Shown: one piece after another, positions 17,239 to 25,290 of the stretch | Layout of the letters: each line of letters starts with the position of its first letter | How positions within the stretch are numbered: position 1 is the first letter of the stretch | Assembly: GCA_040879025.1 (NCBI GenBank) | Contig: JBBDLF010000029.1 | Coordinates: 1-64,000, forward strand | Source of the DNA: JBBDLF01 sp040879025 | Lineage (GTDB): Bacteria > Pseudomonadota > Gammaproteobacteria > Pseudomonadales > Pseudohongiellaceae | Reading direction: 5' to 3' | Length of the DNA: 64,000 nucleotides | The notes under the pieces: model-generated | What the model was told of the DNA's origin: nothing | Database searches by the model: none | The model's input: only the letters and a program-made list of their open reading frames with translations | Made by a program: the position numbers and the translations under genes

Positions 17239-18636
17239 TCAGCTCGAAGGAAGATCGGGCTTACCGGAACAGAGATAAAGCCAGATATAGCCGACTATGC
17301 CCGCGATAAGGGAGGCGATCAATATTCCCATCTTGGCCATTAACAGCTCGTCGGGCTGGTTTGTAAAGCCCAGTTCAGCGATAAAGATGGCCATGGTGAA
17401 ACCAATACCGGCAAGAAAGGAAACACCGGCTATCTGACTGAACCGGGTGCCCGCAGGCAACTGACCAATGCCGAGTTTCAAGGCTATCCAGACACAGCCG
17501 GTGATGCCGACAAATTTACCCAGCAGCAGTCCAGCGGCGATGCCCAGGGCGACCGGGCTTGCCAGGGCCTGGTCCATGGTAGTCACATTGATGGGAATAC
17601 CGGCATTGAACAGGGCAAACACTGGAATGACCAAAAAGGCGACCGGCACATGCCAGATATGTTCAAGACGCAGCAGTGGCGGCTGAACACTGTGGATGCC
17701 GTCCTCGAATGTCTGAACGATAGCATGCAGGTTATTGTTGAGCATAATGTTGCGGTTGCCCTTGTAACTGGTGTCGAATCTCAACAGCAAATCGCGTACA
17801 TGTCGGCTGAACAACCCCGGGTCGTACCTGGGTCTGGCGGGAACCGAAAACGCGCCGAGCACACCGGCAACGGTCGCGTGTATGCCAGACTGCAACAAGG
17901 CATACCACAAACCAACCGCCAGCAGAAAATAGGGAAGGATGATACGCACTCCAATCAGGTTCAGCAGCGCCAATAACGCCAGGACCAGAATCACTGCCAG
18001 TAACCAGTTGGTCACGATAGATTCTGTGTAGAACAAAGCGATCACCAGTACCGCACCGAGGTCATCGACAATGGCCAGAGCAACAAGAAAGGTGATCAGG
18101 GTTTTTGGAACGCGCTTTGCCAGCAATACCAGAACGCCGATGGCAAAGGCGATATCCGTGGCCATGGGAATGCCCCAGCCACGGGCACCCTCTCCATCGT
18201 AATTGAAGGCAAGATATATCAGTGCCGGTAGCAGCATACCGCCCAAAGCCCCGACAATGGGCAACACGGCCTGTCGCGGACGAGCCAGTTCCCCAACCAG
18301 AATCTCCCGTTTCAGCTCCAGGCCCACGACAAAAAAGAATAGCGCCATCAAGCCGTCATTGACCCAGTGATGAAGCGTGAGGCGCAGTTCCCAGGAACCA
18401 ATACTGATTCCCGCATACAGATTGATCAGTTCTTCATAGACACCGGCAAGATTACTGTTGGCGAGCACCAAGGCTGCCACCGTGGTCCCCATCAGCAGCA
18501 GCCCGGTGGTGGTCTGACGCGTAATGAATTCTTCAAACGGAGTGATGATGCGCTCGAAGGGTTTTTCCCAGGGCGCGAGATTGATGCCTTCGCCGATCGG
18601 CTCAGGCGGCGTATCGGAATTATCAGGATTGCTCAT
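17239..18636 (-). CDS. nhaA: Na+/H+ antiporter NhaA
   Basis: NhaA exchanges cytoplasmic Na+ (or Li+) for two external H+, giving salt and alkaline tolerance. The 465-residue protein has about 12 membrane segments and the ion-binding aspartates in ATDIAFAIG and VDDLGAVLV (equivalents of E. coli D133 and D163/D164). The pore-lining region HHWVNDGLMALFFFVVGLELK is also clear. It is longer than E. coli NhaA (388 aa) because of a 35-residue cytosolic N-terminal tail and a loop at about 265-320. It is monocistronic, and TGTCTC-GCT-GAGACA lies 86-100 nt upstream of the start. Confidence 0.96.
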   Translation of the reverse strand: MSNPDNSDTPPEPIGEGINLAPWEKPFERIITPFEEFITRQTTTGLLLMGTTVAALVLANSNLAGVYEELINLYAGISIGSWELRLTLHHWVNDGLMALFFFVVGLELKREILVGELARPRQAVLPIVGALGGMLLPALIYLAFNYDGEGARGWGIPMATDIAFAIGVLVLLAKRVPKTLITFLVALAIVDDLGAVLVIALFYTESIVTNWLLAVILVLALLALLNLIGVRIILPYFLLAVGLWYALLQSGIHATVAGVLGAFSVPARPRYDPGLFSRHVRDLLLRFDTSYKGNRNIMLNNNLHAIVQTFEDGIHSVQPPLLRLEHIWHVPVAFLVIPVFALFNAGIPINVTTMDQALASPVALGIAAGLLLGKFVGITGCVWIALKLGIGQLPAGTRFSQIAGVSFLAGIGFTMAIFIAELGFTNQPDELLMAKMGILIASLIAGIVGYIWLYLCSGKPDLPSS

Positions 18637-18721
18637 GGAAGCAAAAGTCCAGCAGGCAGGTGCTTAACGAGAATAAAACAGGCTACCTTGAGCAGCCTGC
18701 AAGCCGTCTTTTCCTCGATGT

Positions 18722-18736
18722 TGTCTCGCTGAGACA
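18722..18736. repeat. Inverted repeat upstream of nhaA
   Basis: TGTCTC (18722-18727) and GAGACA (18731-18736) form a perfect 6-bp inverted repeat around GCT. It lies between the nhaA start and the stop of the next minus-strand gene. It could be an operator or a small hairpin; there is no T tract for termination. Confidence 0.35.
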
Positions 18737-18831
18737 GCAGCAGAAATGGAATCACCCAACGTAGTGGAACCCAAGTAAAAATACAGCACCGTTTTCTACC
18801 CGGGCCCCGCTACGCCGCCCGCATTTATTGT

Positions 18832-19854
18832 CTACTCGTCCAGCTGCTCCTGCGTTCGCTCCCCGCGCAGGATATTGAACATGCCATAGTTGCCTTCGTG
18901 ACAACCGTATTCATACAGCTGACCTGCTACTTTGGTCAATGGCAAAATCGCGGAAATCTTGTCTGTAAAGGTGGAAGGATCTTCAAGGGTCCACTCGTAT
19001 TCAATCGAACCAGGGCTGACGCGAGTGAAGCGTTCGGTGAGCTTCTTGTCCTTGGCGTTGCCGAAACGGCTGAAACTCGGTGCCAGATCGGTAAAATTCC
19101 TGGTCGTGACCACCAGCGTGTCTCCGTCCCAATGGCCTCTGGAATCGCCGGTCCACAATCGAATGTCTTCGTCAAGCGAGCCAGAGTCATCGAGCGGGAC
19201 AATGCGGGCGTCATGGACCATTTCTGTCAGGATAACCGCATGATCCTTGTTTTGAACAATCTGCACATTGGCGTTGTAGCCACCGCCGGATAATGGCGGA
19301 CCGGCGTTAAATCCTATCAGGCAGCGTTCCGACAGGCCGCGATCTTCCGGCCCGTCCTTGCCGATGCCTCCGAAGACAGCCAGCACTGGACGCTCACCTT
19401 CAACGTCCGGCCCCAGGTTGGCAGTGTGCACTGCCGCGCCTTCAGCGATGTCAGGAAGTCGCCCGTCAGGTGGGTAGACGATCAGAGAAGTACGCACGTT
19501 CGCGCCGATACTCGCCCTCTCATACCAGAAATCGTTATAACCCCCGGTACTTCCGGCACCCGCCGGTGGAGCTTCCGGGTTAATCACGAGTTCGGCCTCC
19601 GCTGCATCCGCGGCGGCACGCCTTGCCTCCTCACGAAGCCGGTCCTGCTCAAACTCCTCCGCCGTCAGAAACTCCTGCGTGCCAAAGCGCTCGGGTCGCT
19701 CCAGGGGTGTACTGGAAACAAAATTCCAGACTCCCTGCAAATCAGGCTGACCCCACTCCGTGCGTGGCGCGACGTAATCGTCCGCCGTCTGGGCAATGGA
19801 TAAGCTGATCGGAGCTATCAGGGTAGAAACTAAGATTAATAACCTGGCTTTCAT
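18832..19854 (-). CDS. Secreted protein of unknown function (paralogue 1)
   Basis: A 340-residue exported protein. The signal peptide is clear (MKARLLILVSTLIAPISLS, cleavage after SIAQ). The mature part begins PRTEWGQPDLQGVWNF and contains YNDFWYERAS, RTSLIVYPPDGRLP, SERCLIGFNAGPP, YNANVQIVQNKDHAVILTEM and a C-terminal YEYGCHEGNYGMFNIL. The 23199-24227 gene encodes a paralogue with all these blocks. The family is familiar as hypothetical proteins in acidobacteria and marine gammaproteobacteria, with no known activity. Conserved His, Cys and Glu near the end (CHEGN) suggest a metal or active site, which is inference only. Confidence 0.85.
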   Translation of the reverse strand: MKARLLILVSTLIAPISLSIAQTADDYVAPRTEWGQPDLQGVWNFVSSTPLERPERFGTQEFLTAEEFEQDRLREEARRAAADAAEAELVINPEAPPAGAGSTGGYNDFWYERASIGANVRTSLIVYPPDGRLPDIAEGAAVHTANLGPDVEGERPVLAVFGGIGKDGPEDRGLSERCLIGFNAGPPLSGGGYNANVQIVQNKDHAVILTEMVHDARIVPLDDSGSLDEDIRLWTGDSRGHWDGDTLVVTTRNFTDLAPSFSRFGNAKDKKLTERFTRVSPGSIEYEWTLEDPSTFTDKISAILPLTKVAGQLYEYGCHEGNYGMFNILRGERTQEQLDE

Positions 19855-19923
19855 GGCGCTGCACCTCGAATTATCTTTTCCCCATGCTAAGCCAAGGAGT
19901 GCACAGGGGCAACTGATTTACGC

Positions 19924-19932
19924 TGCTATAAT
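19924..19932 (+). promoter_or_regulatory. Extended -10 promoter
   Basis: TGCTATAAT is a perfect extended -10 element, with no good -35 (CAGGGG at 17 nt). Transcription from about 19939 would give a leader of roughly 110 nt before the small gene at 20051. The region is also the divergent promoter for the secreted protein on the other strand. Confidence 0.45.
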
Positions 19933-20050
19933 GTGCGGTTGAAACAGAAAGAGCCCGTCAATATCCTTGAATTCACGAATGTTGTGGCCCCCTGATAAAT
20001 CGGTTCGTTTTTGTGAGTAGCCAAGGTATTCTCTGTTCCTGGACATCCAC

Positions 20051-20308
20051 ATGATTTCAAACATCGACATCATCCCGGACATTCGTGACGGCCTCACCAG
20101 GAAAGAGCGCCTGATCCTCTATTGCCTGAAGCTGGCCCAGGAGGAAATGAAGGGGCGCAACGTGTCTACCATCATGCTCTACGGTCGGGTGGTGGAGCAT
20201 GTCGACATCAGTCAGGAGGAATTTCAATCCATCCTGTCGCGACTGGTGGGTCTGACGCGGTCGGACACGGAATATTATTGGCCGCATTCTTCAGAGGATC
20301 AGAACTGA
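20051..20308 (+). CDS. Small conserved protein of unknown function
   Basis: An 85-residue, soluble, mostly helical protein (RDGLTRKERLILYCLKLAQE, VVEHVDISQEEFQSILSRLV). The pattern of a recognition-like helix after an amphipathic helix could fit a degenerate winged helix, but no family was recognised. The start ATG 20051 has GGACATCCAC before it, so the ribosome site is weak. It is preceded by an extended -10 promoter and is convergent with folD, 22 nt apart. Codon use is like its neighbours. Confidence 0.68.
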   Translation: MISNIDIIPDIRDGLTRKERLILYCLKLAQEEMKGRNVSTIMLYGRVVEHVDISQEEFQSILSRLVGLTRSDTEYYWPHSSEDQN

Positions 20309-20330
20309 TTCCACCAGTACTTTGCCGGCC

Positions 20331-21188
20331 CTACTCGCGCCACTGCTTAATCGCCCTTTCACCCGCTTCCACAGTTTGACAGATCAACGTATTGATCGTC
20401 ATCGGCCCCACACCTCCCGGCACGGGCGTATAGGCATGGACCCGGTCGACCAGGGGTTCAAGTTCTATGTCCCCTTTGCCGCCCGGATGAGAACCTGCGT
20501 CAACCACAATGGTGTTGTCCTTTATCCAGTCAGCCCTGATGTATTCCGGCCGGCCCACTGTCGCCACGACAATGTCCGCCCGCCTGACCACGTCCGGAAG
20601 ACCCCGAGTTCTGGAATGGCATATAGTCACCGTGGCGTTGGCGTTAAGCAACATCGCCGCCATGGGTTTTCCAAGTATCGGACTTCGACCGACAACAACC
20701 GCTTCCTTTCCTTCCAGGGAGAGATTGTAAGCCTCCAGCAGACGCATTATTCCCCTGGGCGTGGCAGAGCCATAGGCTTTCACACCCATCGCCATTCTGC
20801 CAAAACCGAGGCAGGTGACTCCGTCAACGTCTTTCTCAACATCAATTGAGTCAAAACATGATCTTTCGTCAATCTGTTCGGGTACCGGATGCTGCAGAAG
20901 AATGCCGTGGACATTGGGGTTTTCGTTGAGTTCGCCGATTTTTCTGCGAAGCTGCTGCGTGGACGTATCCACGGGCAGTTCCACCTTTAACGATTCCATC
21001 CCGATCCGTTGACACGCATTGCGTTTCATCCTGACATAGGTCACTGAAGCCGGATTATCTCCAACGAGGATGGTTGCAAGGATTGGTGTGGCGCCGTTTT
21101 GTGCCTGCTTCAAGGCGGCAACGCGGGCAGCCAGATCATTTTCAGTTTTCTGCGCGAGAGTCCTGCCGTCCAATACCAGTGCCGCCAT
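20331..21188 (-). CDS. folD: FolD: methylenetetrahydrofolate dehydrogenase/cyclohydrolase (divergent)
   Basis: FolD makes 10-formyl-THF from 5,10-methylene-THF using NADP+, feeding purine and formyl-Met synthesis. The 285-residue length is typical. Conserved Tyr and Lys are in TYVRMKRNAC, the Asp in DVEKDVDGV, the nucleotide loop in VVVGRSPILGKPMAAML, and the end in PVPGGVGPMTI. Some positions differ from the usual gammaproteobacterial FolD: ATPRGIMRLL where PCTPxG is normal, FGRMAMG in place of NxGRL, and VDAGSHPGGKGD in place of VDVGIN. It may be a second, specialised FolD; another copy elsewhere would settle this. Monocistronic. Confidence 0.9.
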   Translation of the reverse strand: MAALVLDGRTLAQKTENDLAARVAALKQAQNGATPILATILVGDNPASVTYVRMKRNACQRIGMESLKVELPVDTSTQQLRRKIGELNENPNVHGILLQHPVPEQIDERSCFDSIDVEKDVDGVTCLGFGRMAMGVKAYGSATPRGIMRLLEAYNLSLEGKEAVVVGRSPILGKPMAAMLLNANATVTICHSRTRGLPDVVRRADIVVATVGRPEYIRADWIKDNTIVVDAGSHPGGKGDIELEPLVDRVHAYTPVPGGVGPMTINTLICQTVEAGERAIKQWRE

Positions 21189-21267
21189 ACGCTGCCATCC
21201 ATTCGCTCAATGCTGTCCGTCGATTATAACATCGGTCAGCCGGTGGCGGGACGCAAAACGCCGCGCT

Positions 21268-21450
21268 TTACTCGTCGCTATCGGGTTGTTTTCGCGACCT
21301 GTAAAATTTATCCATTCCATACATGGCGACGACCAGCCCAATGGCCAGCGCAACCCCTATGGCCAGGCTATCCAGGGCCACGCCGAGGGCAGCCCCAATA
21401 GCTATACCAACCCCGACATAGAGCCCCGGCTTGACTTCGTTATATTTCAT
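21268..21450 (-). CDS. Small membrane protein with glycine-zipper-like segment
   Basis: A 60-residue protein with two short membrane-spanning stretches (LYVGVGIAIGAALGVAL and SLAIGVALAIGLVVAMYGM) rich in GxxxG-like spacing, and a charged C-terminal tail (DKFYRSRKQPDSDE). The rc upstream GAGGAGGCG gives a strong ribosome site. Small proteins of this look are common and uncharacterised in proteobacteria. It lies upstream of folD on the same strand with a 79-nt gap. Confidence 0.68.
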   Translation of the reverse strand: MKYNEVKPGLYVGVGIAIGAALGVALDSLAIGVALAIGLVVAMYGMDKFYRSRKQPDSDE

Positions 21451-21677
21451 TACATCGCCTCCTCAGCTTTTGAAACGTCGCGTACCGCTTCACTGGAGCC
21501 TGCGCAACGGCGAAGCTGGCGACTCATCAGACCCCCACTTGATGGTCGCGACCGCGAAACAGGCGCTGGAACGGGAGCTTACAGCGCGAAACGGCGGCTG
21601 AATCCGGCACACTGGTTCAATTTTACCGTTTGTGCGAGAATTCGCCAGACTTCAGCAACCCATTAGAGGCTACTCCC

Positions 21678-22172
21678 ATGAAACGCACGATTCTCAGCCT
21701 GTTCGCCATTCCCTGCTTCTGGTTTTCCACCGCCGTCATGGCCCAACCCGAATACGTCACCATCGAGATGGAAATTGACATCGACAAATCCGCTGATGAT
21801 GTCTGGGCTGCTGTTGGTGACTACTGTGACATCCGCGAATGGCTGGGCGTTGACTGCACCATCACCTCCGGCGACGGTGGCATCGGTACCGTGCGTTCGC
21901 TGGCAGGCGGCCGCATCCTGGAGATTCTGGTCGCTCAGACTGAACTTTCCTACGGCTACACGCAGCCTGCCGTGGAAGGTGCGTTCTACAATCTTTACCA
22001 TGGCTTCATGGAAGCGCGACCTACGGGCGCCAATACCTCCAGGCTGCTTTACACGTTGATGCTGGATGTGTCCAATATGGCTGATCAAGCCGCCAAGGAT
22101 GCCGATGCAGCAAGACGCCGCGCGACCTTTGAGCAGGCTCTGGCCAACATGAAAGAGATTGCGGAACAATAG
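21678..22172 (+). CDS. Periplasmic SRPBCC (START-like) protein
   Basis: A 164-residue protein with a signal peptide (MKRTILSLFAIPCFWFSTA to VMAQ), followed by an SRPBCC/polyketide-cyclase-like fold. The fold starts IEMEIDIDKSADDVWAAVGD and has a helix ending ATFEQALANMKEIAEQ. SRPBCC proteins bind hydrophobic ligands in a deep cavity. Most are cytosolic, so the export signal is notable. ATG 21678 is chosen because the signal peptide starts there. The ligand is unknown. It is followed 42 nt later by a VOC gene, so a two-gene transcript is likely. Confidence 0.85.
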   Translation: MKRTILSLFAIPCFWFSTAVMAQPEYVTIEMEIDIDKSADDVWAAVGDYCDIREWLGVDCTITSGDGGIGTVRSLAGGRILEILVAQTELSYGYTQPAVEGAFYNLYHGFMEARPTGANTSRLLYTLMLDVSNMADQAAKDADAARRRATFEQALANMKEIAEQ

Positions 22173-22214
22173 GTCTGTGCCCGTTGGTGGACAGAAATCA
22201 GTACAGGAGAGAAT

Positions 22215-22592
22215 ATGTTTAGTCATGTTATGCTGGGCACCGGTAACGTGCAAAAATCGAAAGTGTTTTACGATGCCATATTGAGCGTTCTTGGGTGCGA
22301 ACCGGGTACCACCGACGCCAAAGGGCGTTGCTTCTGGGTAACCAAAACCGGTGTCTTCGGCATCACCAAACCCATCAATGGCGAGGCGGCCTGCCACGGC
22401 AACGGCAGCACCATCGGATTCGCGGCGGCAAGCCCGGCTGCCGCGGACGCCTGGCATGCGGCAGGTCTGGCCAATGGCGGAGTCACCTGTGAAGACCCGC
22501 CCGGCATCCGGGAAGGCCGGACCAGCAAGCTTTATCTGGCGTATTTGCGCGACCCCGACGGCAACAAAATCTGTGCGGTGCACCGAATGTAA
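22215..22592 (+). CDS. VOC-family (glyoxalase-like) protein
   Basis: A 125-residue VOC protein: MFSHVMLGTGNVQKSKVFYD at the start, GCEPGTTDAKGRCFWV in the middle and YLRDPDGNKICAVHR at the end, typical of the small glyoxalase/dioxygenase-like group. GGAGAGAAT just upstream is a good ribosome site. His and Glu positions expected to bind metal are partly present. Substrate unknown. It is downstream of the SRPBCC gene, and a decayed repeat-family member follows its stop. Confidence 0.88.
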   Translation: MFSHVMLGTGNVQKSKVFYDAILSVLGCEPGTTDAKGRCFWVTKTGVFGITKPINGEAACHGNGSTIGFAAASPAAADAWHAAGLANGGVTCEDPPGIREGRTSKLYLAYLRDPDGNKICAVHRM

Positions 22593-22609
22593 CCGATGCT
22601 GGTTGTTAC

Positions 22610-22640
22610 GAAACTTCTGAATAACTCTATGGCGGCTCTG
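22610..22640 (+). repeat. Decayed member of the GGAACCTCTGA repeat family
   Basis: The 31-nt stretch starts GAAACTTCTGAATAAC and ends GCTCTG, and aligns with the left ends at 35217 and 16360 with several mismatches. The partner inverted end is not visible. It lies in the 105-nt space between two VOC genes. Confidence 0.6.
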
Positions 22641-22697
22641 AAGGTCCGGCGCGTGCCGCTGCAAACGTTGGTATGGCGCCGGTTGCATGTGCCCGTC

Positions 22698-23066
22698 TTA
22701 ATTGGTTCTTGATTGATTCTCAATGCAGCGAAGAAGGTTCCCGTCTGGATCAACAAGCGCGAACATACGAAGTCCGTGCTGAAACTCCGGCGGTGAAATG
22801 CGTGGAATTTTCGCGCAATCACTCGGTAGCTCAGCTTTCTGAAATGCTGAGTACAAATCGTCAAGGTCGTCAACGCGAATACATGCGCTGAAACAGCTTG
22901 TGCGCGGATTCTGGTCGTGGCGAAAGAATTCAAGTTCCAGCGGCCCGCGGGACAGAATCATCCAATCGTCATTCTTGAAATTGGTCTTGAATCCGAGGGC
23001 GGCGTAAAAGGCGGCAGTTGCGTCAAACACGCGGCTAGGCAGGTTGGCGGTTACACGATCCGGCAT
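22698..23066 (-). CDS. Bleomycin-resistance-type VOC protein
   Basis: A 122-residue VOC protein of the ble type: MPDRVTANLPSRVFDATAAF, FYAALGFKTNFKNDDWMIL, LELEFFRHDQNP, SCFSACIRVDDLDDLYSAF, and FALVDPDGNLLRCIENQ. This arrangement is characteristic of the dimeric binding proteins that sequester bleomycin-like drugs, but many members have other ligands. The motif set is stronger than in the neighbouring VOC genes. It stands alone on the minus strand. Confidence 0.85.
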   Translation of the reverse strand: MPDRVTANLPSRVFDATAAFYAALGFKTNFKNDDWMILSRGPLELEFFRHDQNPRTSCFSACIRVDDLDDLYSAFQKAELPSDCAKIPRISPPEFQHGLRMFALVDPDGNLLRCIENQSRTN

Positions 23067-23198
23067 GGCTCTGTTCCCGAGTTATTGGGAGAAGAATGCG
23101 GCCTCACCGGCGTCAGTCATGGCACCGGCGATGGCCCTCGTCTTGGTCTGTGCGGGAATGTCCAGGCAACGATTCGGGATTGCAGTACGGACGCCGAA

Positions 23199-24227
23199 TC
23201 AATTCCGGGTCGACTCGTCACTGGTGTCCGCACGATCGTCGTCCGCCGTATCCTTCGGAGTTCCGTCGCCGTTCATTCCCATGCTTTCATAACGGCGCCA
23301 TCCGGCCAGGATACCTATCAGGCCGTGGTTGCCCTCATGGCAGGCGTATTCAAAAACGGGATCCGGTGAACGTCGCAGCGGCAGTCTGGCAGACCAGGAG
23401 CTATCCCAGGAAAGGGGATCCTCCACGGTAAAGTCATAATCCAGAGTATTCTCGTCCACATAGTTGATGCGCTCGACGATATGGGCCTGATCGGACATAC
23501 CTCGCAGATTATAATCATGGTAGTAATGGCGGGTATCGATGACCAGCGTGTCGCCTTCCCAGTGGGCGACGGAATCTCCCTCCCACTTGAGCTGCCTGGT
23601 GTGATGCTCGCTGTCCAGCCGGATAATGCGGGCGGTGTGCACCATTTCGTTCAGGATCATCACATGGTCCCTGGTCTGCACAATCTGCATATTGTTGTTG
23701 TAAGAGCCCGGAATCATGGGCGGTCCGCCGACGAAGCCGGTGATGCAGCGATCTACCGTGGTACGGCCCTCGGGACCGGCGCTGTCGAACAGCATTTGCC
23801 GATATTCAGCACGGCGTTCGCGACCGGCAACATTATAGGGGGGCATTCGCCCGTTGGGCGGATCGTAGATCAGGGAAGTTCGGCGGCTTTCGATGGTTTC
23901 GCTGCCACGCTCGTACCAGAACTCATTGTAGGAGATCACCCCGGGTGGGTAGCCAGCGCCGCCAACGGAATCGACGATCAGGTCGCGGTTCTGGCGGCGG
24001 TTTTCAAATGCTTCCCATTCCGCGGCTTCCTCGGGCGTCAACACTTCCTTGTCCGCCAGTTCCGACGGTCGCTGCAACGGAGTAATGGTACGGAAGGTAT
24101 ACGTGCCCTGAAAGTCCGGGTGGCCCCATTCGGTACGGGGGATCGACTCGCTCTGGGCGCTGAGCGCCGGGGACAGCAACAGGGTGCAGAGACTAATGCT
24201 GAGGGTTTTCAGGGATGACCTGTTCAT
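23199..24227 (-). CDS. Secreted protein of unknown function (paralogue 2)
   Basis: A 342-residue exported protein, a paralogue of the 18832-19854 product. ATG 24227 has GGAG 5 nt upstream and is followed by a signal peptide (MNRSSLKTLSISLCTLLL, cleavage after ALSAQ). Shared blocks are PRTEWGHPDFQGTYTF, LQRPSELADKEVLTPEE, YNEFWYERGS, RTSLIYDPPNGRMP, RCITGFVGGPP, NMQIVQTRDHVMILNEMVH and FEYACHEGNHGLIGIL. The extra 25 residues at the C-terminus are polar and Asp/Thr-rich. No activity is known. The CHEGN motif is nearly identical to paralogue 1. Confidence 0.85.
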   Translation of the reverse strand: MNRSSLKTLSISLCTLLLSPALSAQSESIPRTEWGHPDFQGTYTFRTITPLQRPSELADKEVLTPEEAAEWEAFENRRQNRDLIVDSVGGAGYPPGVISYNEFWYERGSETIESRRTSLIYDPPNGRMPPYNVAGRERRAEYRQMLFDSAGPEGRTTVDRCITGFVGGPPMIPGSYNNNMQIVQTRDHVMILNEMVHTARIIRLDSEHHTRQLKWEGDSVAHWEGDTLVIDTRHYYHDYNLRGMSDQAHIVERINYVDENTLDYDFTVEDPLSWDSSWSARLPLRRSPDPVFEYACHEGNHGLIGILAGWRRYESMGMNGDGTPKDTADDDRADTSDESTRN

Positions 24228-24391
24228 GGCTGGCTCCATTTCGTATCTTGATTTGATCATGGGTAGCGCTGACGCTGGGATAGCTTACCGGTGCAGCAAC
24301 CTCTGTATCGGCCGAACAGGGCGGCACAAAGGCATATATTGGATAGAAATTACGCCTGAATGCCGCTAATTTCAATAGAAATATCAGAGTT

Positions 24392-25279
24392 TCAGGCCGG
24401 AACGGCCAAGGAATGCGTCCAGTCAGCCAGCAGGGCCCGCAGGGCGGCGATGAACGCCAGGGGTTGATCCAGAGTCAGGTGATGGTGTGCATCGGGAATT
24501 TCCACAAGCGGGGCGTTGCGATGCAATAGCTGGTGCATGTATTCGCCGGTCTCCGGCGGCACCACCACACTGTGTTCGCCCCGCATCAGGGCGATACGGC
24601 AACGCACCCGCGACAGGTGTTCCTCCATGTCTTCACGTTGCACCAGGACGAAGACATGGGGATCGAATTTCCAGGAATAGCCCCCTGTAACCGACCGCAG
24701 GGAATGGCGCGCCACATAATCCACGATGTAGCGATTTTCGCAGGGCTGTGCCGGAATCAGGCGGAAGCGGGAGAGCGCGGTCTCCACGTCGGGATAGGTC
24801 TTCAATTCGCCAAAGATGCGGCCGGACTGTCCCGCCTGGGACTCGGGATCGGGCTTGCGCACCGGCGAGTCCACGATGATGAGACCGGCCAGGGAGTCGC
24901 CATACAGTGACGCCGCCACAATGCTCACCAGTCCCCCCATACTGTGACCCACCAGCACCGGCGGCCCGGTGAACGCGGCCTGCTCCACCACCGCCATCAG
25001 TTCCCGCGCCCACAGACGCCGAGGATAGGATTCCCGCCGGCCACTGTCGCCGTGACCACTGAGATCCGGCGCCACCACACTGAAGCGATGCATCAGCAAC
25101 GGCGCCAGGAAACTCCACCAGTGAGCATGGGCGGCGCCGCCGTGTACCAGCACGATACCGGGGTTGGCGGGATCGCCCCAGCGCAGATAGCGGATGGAAG
25201 CGCCATCCACCTCCACGTGGTGTTCCGTACAGGCAGCGGCGACGGCGTTGGAAAACCACTTTGGCGGGGTTTGGATCAA
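24392..25279 (-). CDS. Alpha/beta hydrolase
   Basis: A 295-residue alpha/beta-hydrolase fold protein. The nucleophile elbow GHSMGGLV (Ser near residue 113) and the oxyanion region HGGAAHAHWWS near 48 are clear. A His in DAHHHLTLDQP at about residue 269 completes a plausible triad with an Asp in the C-terminal half. No export signal is seen. It lies 11 nt downstream of manB in the same direction, so it is the last gene of the manC-galU-manB transcript or a readthrough neighbour. Substrate unknown; esterase or haloalkane-type activity is possible. Confidence 0.88.
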   Translation of the reverse strand: MIQTPPKWFSNAVAAACTEHHVEVDGASIRYLRWGDPANPGIVLVHGGAAHAHWWSFLAPLLMHRFSVVAPDLSGHGDSGRRESYPRRLWARELMAVVEQAAFTGPPVLVGHSMGGLVSIVAASLYGDSLAGLIIVDSPVRKPDPESQAGQSGRIFGELKTYPDVETALSRFRLIPAQPCENRYIVDYVARHSLRSVTGGYSWKFDPHVFVLVQREDMEEHLSRVRCRIALMRGEHSVVVPPETGEYMHQLLHRNAPLVEIPDAHHHLTLDQPLAFIAALRALLADWTHSLAVPA

Positions 25280-25290
25280 CGGCTCGGCCT

